Assembly: GCA_022747635.1 (NCBI GenBank)
Contig: JAKTNV010000001.1
Span: 32,982,040-33,046,039, forward strand
DNA from: Hetaerina americana
Lineage: Eukaryota > Arthropoda > Insecta > Odonata > Calopterygidae
Direction of reading: 5' to 3'
DNA: 64,000 bases
In this document: positions 9,850 through 23,109 of the stretch, piece after piece
Numbering within the stretch: the first letter of the stretch is position 1
How the letters are laid out: the number at the start of each line of letters is the position of its first letter
The notes under the pieces: generated by a model
What the model was told of the DNA's origin: nothing
What the model saw: only the letters and a program-made list of their open reading frames with translations
Database searches by the model: none
Made by a program: the position numbers and the translations under genes

Positions 9850-11270
9850 TAATTAATTACATTTTATTACCTGGTTTCCGAAAGAATTTTGGTTTTGGAA
9901 CACTTTTAAATTATTAATTGGAAAGGACTCAAGCTTCTCTATGCAAAAAATTATTTCTAGTATTATGAAGGACAAGACAGTCAAATTTAGATTTCAAGAG
10001 GCTGACGATTGATCAAAGTTGGGAGGTCTTACATTGCATTAATTATTAATAATTTGATTTGCTTGCTGGTGCGATTGGATTGTATTTATAATTAATTTTT
10101 CGTCATTTTAATATAATCTTCAACCGCGATGGTCATTTAAGAATAGTTCAATACTTTGAAATTATGTTGTTCAATGTGCCGTTTCATAATCAGACCTCCC
10201 AGCGAAACATATCGAAGACTCTACTGTTGGTAAATTTAAGAACACATGCACGTTTAATTGTTTTTTTTTCCTGCTGTTAATGCAATAATTTATCTCAGAT
10301 ATTGGTTCGCGGAATAATTAGAGAAGGGAGTTTTTAGCTTAATATGCTAAGAGTGAGATGTTTAATTTTAATATGAGATAATTCTACTGAGCAGATAACA
10401 TCAACAATGGGAAAAGAAATCCAGACAGAGAAAATGAAATAGAGATGATATATTAGTACTTGAGCGCTAATTTGTATTTACATTCCAGTTTGTACGGCAA
10501 GACTGATGTACCTCTTTCAATAAAAATTTCGTTAAATAATATTTTAAGCTATTTTATTTCTCAGACTTGTCTGCGTAAGTGTATGCATTTCTATGATTGT
10601 TTTTATTCGACCTTATTTAAACGGTAGTGTAATACTTTGTGTGGGGAATCTATGATTTTTATTTTTATTCAGTCCATAATTTTGTCACTTAAAAATTCTT
10701 GAGCAACTGTGCGGAAAAGTTATTGATATTTAACCTTTGTATGATTTTTCCAGCTCGATTCAAGTCTCATTAAGGCGTGACGTTCCATCTCGCGATATCG
10801 GTAGCCTCAAAATTTTATCGCAGTCGTTATTCCAGTTTCTATTTAAAATCATAACCGTTGCGAAAGTGGACGTGGTCAATGGAAATTTTGTAACCAGCAC
10901 GAAATCCGTCCGGAAAGCGGACATTGCGGGCGCTCATTAGATACCATCGGCTTAACTAGAAAATGCTCAATATGATATCAGTTTGTTTACGTAAGAGCAT
11001 CCAAACGAAGTTTACATATCTCGCATCATTATTTGGCCATAGCTATAGCTCAGCGGCACTTATCTCACACGTGATAACTTTGAACGTATAACAATGTTTG
11101 TGTAAAAATAGATCCACTCGATGGCGTAAGCAGGTGGGACTCTAAGGAGGGATAAACCCACCCACGCTATGTCCTCCTGAGGGTAGGTTTTTGTATTATT
11201 CCTTGTCTCCTTCCTTCTTACAGACGAGTTTCCTTCTCTCAGATCAGTAAAACATATATGAATAATCAAC
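9850..11270. other. AT-rich DNA, nothing recognised
   Basis: AT-rich sequence with short random frames. At 11120-11170 a short stretch (GGTGGGACTCTAAGGAGG and following) may be a further piece of the SINE to its right. Confidence 0.45.
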
Positions 11271-11274
11271 CCGA

Positions 11275-11545
11275 AGTTTAGATATGATAGGTGGAAGTAG
11301 AGCTCTCCTTATCCTAAGCCTTATCTGGTGTGTGAAATTCAAACATAAACAGGCTAAATAGGACTTGTTCCTTTCTCTGTGGCATCTGCGATTTCTCAGG
11401 ATGATCTGGCACCTTCCTCATTTCACAGTATTTGTGAAGCTCAAAGTGTCCGCAGGCGTCATCCAGAATCGAACCCGGGACCTCCAGTCAGTAAGCTAGT
11501 GCTAATCCTCTTCGACTACCACGTCTCTCCTGGCCTCCAGCATGA
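11275..11545 (-). mobile_element. tRNA-derived SINE
   Basis: On the minus strand the head has a promoter pair of the RNA polymerase III type: an A-box-like TAGTCGAAGAGG (11508-11519) and a good B box GGGTTCGATTC (11466-11476), about 44 nt apart as in tRNA genes. The head lacks the cloverleaf of a working tRNA. The body runs to about 11275 (GTGTCCGCAGGCG side and beyond, on the plus strand). Target duplications were not found. Its head differs from that of the 21.8-kb SINE family. Confidence 0.65.
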
Positions 11546-11559
11546 ATTCCGTTGAGTTG

Positions 11560-13320
11560 AATTAGGGAATCTCTTCTCTCCGTTTTAAAACCCCTGCTAA
11601 CCAGGCAACTTTGCGATACAATTCCAGCACTTCATAACCATGCATGTGTCGCTGCATCCAGGGGTAAAAATTTATTCAGCGGAAGATTGATTCTGAATTA
11701 GTTCAACTTTTTAAATTTTAGATAACGTGGTACAAACTCATTCGTAGCACAGTCACAATTCTTTCATAAATAGAACCATATTCGTGAATTATCATTTATA
11801 GTTATCTGTTTCTTTTTGAAAAACCCTACTTTAGGCGAGGAGGAATAAAAATTTACTTAAATAAATATTAATTAGAGATGATTTTAATAATTAAGAATTT
11901 TTGGAATATTTTCTAATGTACGGAGCAAATAATAAAAACATTCTCTCTCTAGTCGTTGAAACAAAATGTTGAAGGTATTTTGCGATCGGCAAACATTTAA
12001 AACTTAATCAATATTTAAGTGAGCGAATGCTTCGGATTAAAACAAAATAGTTAATAGTTAACCATAGATTTATAACTAACCCTAAAAAAGTATATTGGCA
12101 AATTTGGAATTGGGATATCGTTTTCTCTTGATAAAAATCTTTTATAACAAATGGTGAGAGATGATAATAACAGTAGTCTTCCCCATGTGAACGAATCACT
12201 TTAAGCAATTATTGATATTTACTCATAAATCTATTTGCACACAATTCATGGGTTTGTTTTTGTTTTACTTACTGGAATCGAAGAGTTTGAGCATGGCCAA
12301 AATATACACTTGAATTTGGATATGTTACACTGATAGAGTGTATGCGAGTTTATCGTAAGATGATGTGGAAAAGGGGAAGCTTTGCTCGAAGTAGTGACTC
12401 ATAAATGCAAGTGGAAAACAAAAATATTAAACATAATCCGTAGTAATACTGAATTAATATAATTTATGTATTAGGTTCACTTCCGGGTGCTGCCAATATT
12501 TGTCGCTCCAATCAACAATGAATCCAAACATAACTGACCTAACTTTTCATGTTGGAGTCAATGTGCTCTTCCTCTGCAGTGCCCGATGGATGTGGGTTTA
12601 TAAAAGCAGAACAGAACGTCTATTAGTCATTTGTTGAAATAAGCATGATTTTTTTCATAAAAGTAATAAATCCGAGAGTGCGAGCTCGCTTCAAGGGATT
12701 TGAAACGCCGGTGCGTCATATTACCGTGCTGTTTCTGCATGACCGCTCAAAAGCCATTGGTGCGCGAATCAACCACTTCAGCCTCGGCAGTTCTTGCTGC
12801 GGTTGAGGTGAGGATATATGCTCGCTTCGTAGCCGCGTCATGAGACCTTTGACGTGCGCTGACGCGAGAATCGGTACGGCAACAAAGCGCTCCATCGCGC
12901 TTTTTAACGAGAATTCATCCCTGATTTCTCGGCATCGTGATTTAATTTCTAGGTATATGTACGTAAATACACGTCAGCCTAGAACTGATGGAGAATTTGA
13001 AGTTTGATTTTATTCTCATTCTCGATCGAATATGATTTTATTCATTTTAATTTCCATAAAGAACCCACGAGATGGAAACCTATAAAATATTTAAGGACTC
13101 TGACCTTCCCTGTAGTGTATATACGCGGGAGTATCGTAGTGTTTTATTTAACACTAAAAATCGAAATAGAAACTTACTTTTTATTTACTGTTCTTAAGAC
13201 TTCTAGTCACCATCCATAGTTATAAATTTCTCCCTGTATCTCTTGAACTTTCGAAGGCCGTCATTGTAGGTCATTGTTCGACCATTTGAATGACGTCATT
13301 TTTGCATTCAAATCTCCGAT
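11560..13320. other. AT-rich DNA with one GC-richer patch
   Basis: No gene recognised. 12650-12920 is noticeably richer in CpG (for example GACGTGCGCTGACGCGAGAA at 12852-12871) than its surroundings and could be regulatory, but there is no direct evidence. Confidence 0.4.
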
Positions 13321-13329
13321 CCTGCAATG

Positions 13330-14050
13330 GTTTTTCGACATCTAAGAATCAAAAAAGTCGCTTGGGGCGGGATTGAGAGAATAGGGCGAATGTGGAAAAA
13401 TACTAAAGCCGCATCGCTTTGATTTCTCAGCCGTACCTCGAGATAAATGAGCAGGTGCATTGTTGACAAAAAGATGGATGCATTTGGTGGTCATACCGCG
13501 CCATTTCATTTTCAGAGTACCACGCAATTTGTTTAGCAGTGTGCATTAATAGACACCAGTGATGTTTTAACCCTCCACTAGATAGTCTGTTTAGATGGCT
13601 CCATGACAATCCCAAAAAAACAGACAACATGACCTTCCCCGCAGACTTCTCTGGACCCAAGTCTTCTTGGGGGAAGGCGAGTCGCTGCGCTTCCACTACT
13701 TGGTTATCTCTTTAATATCTGGGTCATATTGATAGATACATGATTAATCCATTGTTACCAGGTGACCAAAACAATACTCTCCTTCTTCCTCCAAAAGATT
13801 CAACATCTCACTTGACAGGTCGCGCCGTGTTTGCTTCTGAAAAGGAGTCAGTAATCGTAGAACTCAGCGTACTCTCACCTTTGACATGTGCAATACTTTG
13901 TGAATAACTTTCCATCCACTCCCCTGGCTAAGATCAGTCTCATTCATAATCACTTGGATGTCCACGCTGATCTGGCTCTTTAGCAGGGAGATGGCCAAGT
14001 CCTGCATGCTCCGTTTTTCCGTCACTTGCAAGATTGGAATATCCTTTCTG
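13330..14050 (-). pseudogene. mariner transposase, decayed
   Basis: The minus strand reads through most of a mariner transposase with several stops and frameshifts. In order: LLTPFQKQTRRDLS (about 13820-13860), the block before the catalytic region; VTMD*SCIYQYDPDIKEITK (about 13695-13765), where VTGDESWIYxYDPE is normal, so the first catalytic Asp survives as MD; KKTWVQRS and CCLFFWDCHGAI (about 13595-13670); ITGVYYCTLLNKLRGTLKMK (about 13500-13570); LFVNNAPAHLSR (about 13435-13470), where the second catalytic Asp of HDNAPAH is Asn; and PYSLNPAPSDFF (about 13350-13390). It lies in an irritans/mellifera-like branch by these motifs, which is a family-level inference. It is inactive. Confidence 0.85.
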
Positions 14051-14059
14051 ATTTCCGTG

Positions 14060-15310
14060 AATCTAAGTCCCGATTAACCCTCTTAGTTTCAAATTATCTA
14101 AATATTAAATTTTAACTAATCAGGGTATATGATTTATGCCCACTTTTGTTTATTTTTAAAGCAAAAACAAAAAAAAACTATTTATGAAGTACGGAAAACA
14201 ATGAGCCCAAATCACACTCACGTAATCCTGAAAGCGTGGTACGGAATTTCAACTTCGTAACTTTGTTAGTTTGGAAGTTAGTACAACAACAGGAAATAAA
14301 TATATTGATACGGTAATTTCACAATGAAACACCTCTCAATATAATGTACGTATTATGGTTTATTTGAATTATTTTTCTTCATATTTCATTAGCAACTCTA
14401 ATTAAAATGCCTATTAAATCGTTAGTAATTGAAAGCAGCTCGAGAAAGATCGTTGGCATACAGCTGCACTTCTTTTTTCAATTAAAATACCGGTTATTTT
14501 CCCCTCATTCAACATACTCTTTTTTTAGTAGCTGTGAACTAAATGCAGTGTTATTTGGTTTAATCTAGAAAAATAAAATTTTCAGAAGCTGGTAGAATAT
14601 TGGAAGTAGTCGAGGAGCCATATTCGTCCACCTCGTCCCTGCGTTTTGGCCACTTTTCTAGATTGATACAATAACTGCTCCGTGGTTTCTCTTCACACTT
14701 CTTCCTCCTCTCATCTCGCCATAGTTTCACATGCTCTACATCTATTTCCTGAATACGTAAACAGCCATATCCTTCCCATAGCAAATGTTAGCAAAGATTC
14801 ATACTTGCAGTGAAACTCGTATTTGCAGCTAAACTTTAACATTTAATATTTTCGTATCAGTGAGATTGTAATATTTCCTTCATTCACACCCGCGCACTTT
14901 TTCTCAACCATTCCAAAAATGACAAGTTTTAATATCTTAAATTCGGACCAGAGAATTCCGAAGTCCAAAGGCCCCATTTAAGTCATGGTCTTTTATAACT
15001 TACGAGTAAGTCTAGTATCATGCGACCAAACCCAGAAATGATCAGCAATATGAACATAATTACAGGTAGATATTAACATAAAATCAATTCAATCCGGATT
15101 GTTCATCATTACGGACGAAAGAGATTAGCTAAAAATCAATTATGCTCATGTTTTATTCTTTCTCTGTCAGTCTCACTTAAGATCTACCCTTGGAGGCGAA
15201 ACGGCTGGATAGTTTCAAGTTGGCATTCCTGGCAGTGAGCGTATCCTTATATGCAGGCACATCCCTTTGGTATCAATGAGATACGTCCAAGTCGTCCAAT
15301 TTTCAACGGA
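14060..15310. other. AT-rich DNA, nothing certain
   Basis: The minus-strand frame at 14560-14784 (74 residues, rich in Arg/Lys/Glu) faintly resembles a LINE C-terminus but no block could be aligned. Nothing else was recognised. Confidence 0.4.
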
Positions 15311-15324
15311 GATATTCCCAATTA

Positions 15325-15550
15325 GAGTCGGAGTATCCCAATGGGTGGAGCGCTCAGGCATTGCCGGTAGGTTACGGGTTCGATTCAAGGTGCTGCCTAT
15401 GAGAACCCTTACCCTTACTTAGGCAGTGTGATTTTTCGGGCATCAGGACTTCCCGGTAAACCGCATTGGGTGCAGGGAATGACACTGGCTCCCCATGAAT
15501 GAATTTCCCGCCCCGTAGGGTTGATTGGTAAGCTCGTATGAATTCCAGAC
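15325..15550 (+). mobile_element. tRNA-derived SINE
   Basis: The head shows an A-box-like AATGGGTGGAGCG at 15340-15352 and a B box GGTTCGATTC at 15377-15386, spaced as in tRNA genes, within otherwise AT-rich surroundings. The body continues to about 15550. The A-box spacing and the sequence after the B box (AAGGTGCTGCC) do not make a tRNA cloverleaf, so a SINE is preferred to a tRNA gene. It is a different family from the copies at 21.8 and 63.5 kb. Confidence 0.65.
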
Positions 15551-15559
15551 TATGTTTTT

Positions 15560-16690
15560 CAAGAATCTTAAGTAGTCTGAAAATAAACTAAAAAGCTAAA
15601 AGGAACGATTGATATTCTTTCAAGAATTTAAGATAAATTAAGAGAGATTGATATTTAGAAAAATGTATATTTGGCAGCCATTTCTGTAGGTTATTTTTCA
15701 AGGCAAAGTATATTTTCAGCGCTACTAAAATTATTTTTAAAATGGTATGGCACATTAATGGCAATTAGCCTGTATTCGGGGTATCTCTTATGATTTTGCA
15801 AAATTCCGCGAAAAACCGAATACAAGTTTTAGCTGAGATTTCAATATTTAATTTATTAAATCTGGTGGAAGATGCCCTTTCGGGTTTCATAAATTATAGT
15901 GCTAACTCCCTTTAAACCATGAAATAAACTTAAGATTTCGGTGCTTAACTCTTCGAGCAGGCGGAAATTCACTACAATAGGTGAGAAAGCTTGGTTGAGT
16001 AGTTGATTTGAGAAAAGTGGATTATTTGCTGGTGGATAATATTTCAACTTAGGGAAGAGAGACACTCATGGTTAGCATGATCATCTTCACTACAAATAGC
16101 TCAACTGTCGAAGTTTCAAACTCTACTGATCTTAATGCGACAACCCAGAGGCTTTCTGAAAAACAAAACATCACTATTTGGAGCATTTACTTGTGGAACT
16201 ACACTTAGGTTTACCTGGGAGCTGTTATGTTTATCTCCGCCTAAAATACTACAAAGTTTACGCGAGGAAGACTCGTGCACACTTAAAGTACTTAGAGTAC
16301 GTTTTCTATGGGGACAATGTAGATTATACGTGAACTGGGAGTTTAACACAAGGACAGATATCAAATTATAGTCTATCATACATCACTGCTTGAGAGCGTT
16401 ATGTTTCACTGTGTTCCGTTATTTTGCGTTCGAAAATCTGTCATTTTGAGGGCTGTAAATATTAGCATAAACTGCGAGGAATGGAAATTGAGGCATCGAT
16501 TGGCTAACCCATGTATGTCGATACACGCAATGTATAATTATTCGTTTTCCTTAATGGAAGGGCGAATATGTTGTATGGTATTATCTGACTCCATGGCGGT
16601 GGCTATATTGCTACATTCCAAAGAAACTGCGGGAGATGCCGCAACAGTAACTTTTAACGGAGTCATCCGCTAATGTGCATTTCAATGCAA
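15560..16690. other. AT-rich DNA, nothing recognised
   Basis: Two frames overlap here on opposite strands (16116-16379 minus and 16135-16371 plus), and a third spans 16401-16673 (plus). None shows a family motif. Confidence 0.4.
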
Positions 16691-16696
16691 AAATTT

Positions 16697-16760
16697 CAGA
16701 GTGTAAAAATCATTCACCTTGACTGAGATCCCATACAAGGCGAATGATTTTTACGCTCTG
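16697..16760. repeat. 64-nt foldback with 25-bp arms
   Basis: Left arm 16697-16721 starts CAGAGTGTAAAAATCATTCA; right arm 16736-16760 is its reverse complement apart from two positions. As plus-strand RNA one of these is a G-U pair and the other an A-C mismatch, so 24 of 25 positions pair around a 14-nt loop. Outside the stem, TCAATGC on the left and GCATTGA on the right can pair again past a bulge. The size fits a miRNA precursor or a tiny foldback transposon relic; the sequence alone does not decide. Confidence 0.85.
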
Positions 16761-16919
16761 CATTGATATTGCTACATGCCTGTATGGAGGTGCTCTGCAC
16801 GTCATCCATGTGAGTTTCGGGGAAGCATGCTCTGTCATCAGATTGGGATCACGAAATCCTTATTTTTAGATTATTTCTACCGTCGAAGGGAGGTTCCTGT
16901 GGTCTACAGACAAGGGTAG

Positions 16920-18265
16920 TCACCTCATGCCGCTCCGCCCATACCCGGAACGACGATGTTGCGGGGACATCGAGCGTCCCCTTCGCCCATCCCGCGGGGC
17001 GCCCTTGGTTTATTTATCATTTTCATTTCCTCGGATTAGCGATTCCGACCGCGAATTGCTCAGCGCAATCCAGAATGGTCCTTTATTTCCGTCATCTGCC
17101 GTCACCCCGCCCCCATCAAATGCATTCGGAGCTGCGATCACACTGGCCGAGCGGGCCTTCATTAAACTCCCGGCGGATCATCGCCTCCCCTTATCCACCC
17201 ACAGCCACCCCCGCTTCCCACATTCGACCGCTCCCCCCACCAGCCCACCATCCCATAAACAAGCGTTTAATCACAAGAGAGGCCAGCGTTTATCCATCTA
17301 TCTTCCCTCCTCACTCTCTCTCCCTCCCTTACCCGCTCTCGCTCCTCGTCTCTGTCAGCACACGGAGTGCTTGCTTCACACCACCCTTGTAAACCTACCA
17401 AGCTTCCTTTTTGCCCAGAGATCTCCCCTCTCCTTTCTTCCGAGTATTTAAAACTTCCCTCCCCGTCCCTCCGACTTCCCATACCCCCACGCAGCCCATC
17501 TCAAACCACCTTTCGTTTCAATGTGCTTCATATCCGTCCCGGTTTCTCTTCTCTTCCTCCTCCCTGCCCCCATTCACAGACAAATGACGGTGCGATGGGT
17601 GCACGCCAAGGGCGAGGGTGCCCAACCTTCCTCCCCCTCCGCGCCCGTTTGCCGGTGGTTGGGGGTGGAGGGGATGGCGGGAATTAACCCCTGGTGGGCG
17701 GGGTGTTGTGAAGGGAGTGCAAAAGAAGGGGAAGAGAAGTTTATCCGTGTGCTCCTGCCAAGTCGGGGAGGGGAGGGGATGGGGTGGGAAATTAGTGTGG
17801 ACTCACTCCCTGAGGGGTGGAGGGACCCGGAAAGGAAAGGGGGGGGGCGTAGTGGTGGTGCGAGGGAAAATTTCATTAGGGCCGATGCGTGCGCCCGGGA
17901 TGATGCACCGGCCGCGTGTCTCACGCTCGTGCGCGTGGCCCCGGCCCAATCCTCAGGGGCCGGCCGCGCCCCTTTTTACCTCACTCCTCCCGCACCACCT
18001 CTCCTTCCCCCTTTTCCCCTCGCTCCCACGAGGGCTCCCGCAAGGGAACCTCGAGTCTGTTCGCCCGTGCGGAATGATTTCCCCCTCCCCCTTCCCGTTC
18101 ATGGCTTCATTCGCGCCCCGGCTGGTTATAATAATAATAACTCGCCGACTTGTGGATGCCTTTGATGGACCTCGGACCGCAGGGCGCGAGGGGGAATTCC
18201 TTCCCTCGATGGACCCATGTGGATTGGCTGTTGTGTTTTACTCTCCCACCCCTGGGTGGATATGA
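16920..18265. other. GC-rich island with strand composition switch
   Basis: About 1.3 kb of GC- and CpG-rich DNA. The plus strand is pyrimidine-rich from about 17180 to 17575 and purine-rich from about 17600 to 17880, then GC-rich without bias to about 18110. Long frames exist (for example 17521-18165 and 17618-18265, both plus), but they overlap one another in different frames and encode low-complexity Pro/Ser or Gly/Arg sequence. No splice or start signal singles one out. A promoter-type island is the best reading. Confidence 0.55.
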
Positions 18266-18269
18266 GCCC

Positions 18270-19185
18270 AGCGACCTAGAGTGTTTCCAACGGAAAGCTG
18301 GATGATCATGAAGGAAGCTGATTTTCCCAAGTAGTGTTTGAAGTTAATCTCCATGTTGTGAATGCGCACGATTAGGAAGCCCCTAATTGGATGATTTTTA
18401 TGCGTATGTGTGGATGGAGAGGTAAATGAATATAATATGGTTTTCGAAAACAGTGAAACCTAGAAGTCACCTCATGGACATTCAGTACTTGAACGTTTTA
18501 AAAGAAGGATTTTTTAGGCAGCACACTTTGCATGGCGGAAAAATTGTTTAACTGAACTCACAAGTCTTACACTGCGGGGTTCCCCTATGGTATACAAACG
18601 AATAAACAACTTAATCGACCCGAAGGTCCATTTTATAGGTGAGAATAGAGGTAGTCCAATGCGGAGCCCTTAGCGTTGTTATACATTGACTTTTACATCC
18701 CCTCCGAAAAAATGTTTAGGTCGCGGTTGGATTATTCATTGAGAAGTACCTTTGGATCCGTTTACTATCACGGATAAGAGTGTAATAACTATACTTTTTT
18801 ATTTGAGGGCACTGACTGGTGATTCTACTTAACAAATCCTTCAAAATTGATGTCTATGAATATATTCACGATGGAGGATAATCTTCCTCTTAGCTGATAC
18901 TTTGGAGGATTCAAAAAGTGCCAAGGTGACGGATGCCGGAAATAAAAGTCGTAGCCCTCACGTGCAGGAATGTGCGGCGGCGCGATCCCGTTACGTTTAT
19001 ATTTTATTACATCGTTCTTTATCCATTTGGAGGCACTCGCTCTCTCCAACATCCATTACACAAAAGGGAAATACACGTTCGATTACCGAACTGAACGCGC
19101 CAACAATGAGAGCTGATGAAGCGGCGGGAAAAAAATAAATAAATCAGTGGTGCGATGAATTACGGCGAACAATCAATTACGACGT
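18270..19185. other. Unique DNA, nothing recognised
   Basis: Moderate GC, short frames only. Confidence 0.4.
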
Positions 19186-19189
19186 GGAC

Positions 19190-19610
19190 GTCGATTTTCA
19201 TTTCCCCGCCGGTGCCACTCGTGTTTGCGGGACACACGCACGAGTGGGGCGGTAATAACGATTCCCGGATGCATTTTGGTGACGACGTGATGTCGTCGCC
19301 CTTATTGGAGCGGGCGTAATCTCTCCAAAGCTGATTTCTCCGCGGGGGAAAGTGAAGGAAAACGCTGGGGAGTGGGGAGAGAGCGTAGGGATGGGTGCTT
19401 CGGAGGGCGTTCCTCCTCCCCGAGGGGGGTCCTCGATGGCGGGGGAGGGGTCAGGAGATGAGGCGGATGCATTTGGCGTGGTGGTGGAGGGGACGGAGTT
19501 GACGGAGAATGTGGGGACGCCGGAGGAGTTAAGGCAAGTTTCGGGACTGGGTTTGGACATTAAGCGGATTAAGAGGACTGTGACAGAGGACAGGGAGTGA
19601 GGACCCGTGA
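19190..19610. other. GC island with opposed open frames (possible exon)
   Basis: Both strands are open. The minus strand (19198-19560, 120 codons) is rich in Ser/Thr/Pro with strongly C-ending codons; a possible splice acceptor (CTCTGTCACAG) lies just upstream of it at about 19578-19588. The plus strand (19352-19600) ends in a more protein-like acidic stretch, GTELTENVGTPEELRQVSG. One is the shadow of the other, or both are chance products of a CpG island. No domain is recognised and no gene is claimed. Confidence 0.25.
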
Positions 19611-19614
19611 CTTG

Positions 19615-21700
<2,086 letters not shown>

Positions 21701-21804
21701 TTATCATCCGCGACTAGCTTTGTCATCAAAATATGTCATGTTCAACCCATTTAATTATTTTCGGTAATTTACTCGGATAGTCACGCCTTTCTTCTTCACC
21801 CGTT

Positions 21805-22136
21805 CTCCAGTCCTTCGTGGGGATCGAGATGGTGCGGGGGCTAACGTACTGGCTTCCCACCATGAGGGCGCGGGTTCAAATCCCGGCGGTGTTGAATATT
21901 TTTCAGAGGTATCTCGATCCCTACTTGAGGTGCTTTGTGGAGGGCACTTTGAGTGAGTACGCCGTCCGTCGGATGGGACGTTAAACTGCGGACCCCTTGG
22001 CGCCTTTCGTAAAGAGTAGGCTAATGCCGACGCCGGGTTTCTCTCCACCCTTCATCCTTTCCTATCCATCCCCTATGGCGCAAATGACCTTAGCTGTCGG
22101 TCGCCTCCCCTCAAAACTACTACTCCAGTCCTTCGT
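21805..22136 (+). mobile_element. Full-length tRNA-derived SINE with target-site duplication
   Basis: The element (about 21819-22122, 304 bp) is flanked by an exact 14-bp direct repeat, CTCCAGTCCTTCGT, at 21805-21818 and 22123-22136. The head carries a B box GGTTCAAATCC (21873-21883) with an A-box-like GATGGTGCGGGGGC (21827-21840) about 40 nt upstream, the RNA polymerase III arrangement. The body contains GTCGGATGGGACGTTAAACT (21968-21987), which I recognise as the type of conserved central domain shared by widespread animal SINEs. The tail ends in an ACT-repeat (AAAACTACTACT). Perfect duplications imply a relatively recent insertion. A second copy lies inverted at 63.5-63.8 kb. Confidence 0.88.
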
Positions 22137-22339
22137 TTGGTACACGTTTTTCATAATCCTCTGAGATCACCATATTTTCACTGGTTATAATCTTATTTTT
22201 CTCCTGTTTTGCGCACCCGTAGAAAACTAGCACAGAACACCATTGATTAAAAGGAAAAGACCTAAAATATGCCTTCACCAAATTTACTTACGACACGTGG
22301 AGGGCGCTTGAATTAATATTGACACGCATTTTGGTCGTC

Positions 22340-23100
22340 ATTTGGTGAATGCTTCGGAGGGAATCTGCCCATCCACAACTAACCACCCGGAAAACCTTAC
22401 CCTTAGTGTCGACGCCCCGGTTGGGTCCGCCATGGGATGTGTCGACACCCATTCTAACCCCTCACCCCATCGCGGAAGGCTCTCTCAGAGTCGTTAGTCG
22501 CCGCGTGGGCGTGGATCACGCGATTACGGCCGTAGGGGTGCACGAAGGTAGGGGGATGAGGTGGGGGGGATGAGGGAGAGTGGTGGGGTGGAATTTTTTT
22601 TTTTAATGTTACGGCGGGGTTCGGGATATTAAGGATGTTTTGGATGGGCCGAAGGCGAGCCCGGTGCCACTTGCAGCTGCCCTCCGCGTCCCCCCACCGC
22701 AGGGGTCGAGCCGAGGCGATGATGAGCCAAAGGCAATGTAAACATCGTCTGAGGATGGGGAAGGCCGACGCCCCGCGACGCCCGATGATTTCACCCTCCC
22801 CCCTCTCCCGACGGCCGGCGGCTTATTCTGCGGGGGACTTGGGTTAGGGTGGGATGGAGAGAGGGGGACCCCCGGCGCTTCCCGCTCCACCCTTTCCTCT
22901 CTTTTTACTCTCCCATCCCATCGCGAATCCATTTAAAATTACCGTGCCCCTTACCGCCGCCCCTGGAGGCTCAACGTGCGAGGGTGGTCGTGCTTGATGT
23001 TTTCGAAGTGCTATGCAGAGGTGTGACGCGCGTTCGAGCGAACAAAATAAACAAGTAGAGGGTCCCCACCTCCTTTCTAATCCACCCATATCTATCCCCT
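22340..23100. other. GC-rich island
   Basis: CpG-rich with a plus-strand purine-rich part (about 22540-22620) and a pyrimidine-rich part (about 22780-22970). Frames on both strands are open (for example 22609-22932 minus) but low in complexity. No gene is supported. Confidence 0.5.
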
Positions 23101-23109
23101 TCACGTCGG

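Noticed and set aside
14560..14784. Minus-strand frame as a LINE C-terminus
   Set aside because: Only general Arg/Lys/Glu richness; no motif in order.
15340..15390. A tRNA gene
   Set aside because: A and B boxes are present but the acceptor and anticodon stems do not pair; a SINE head explains it better.
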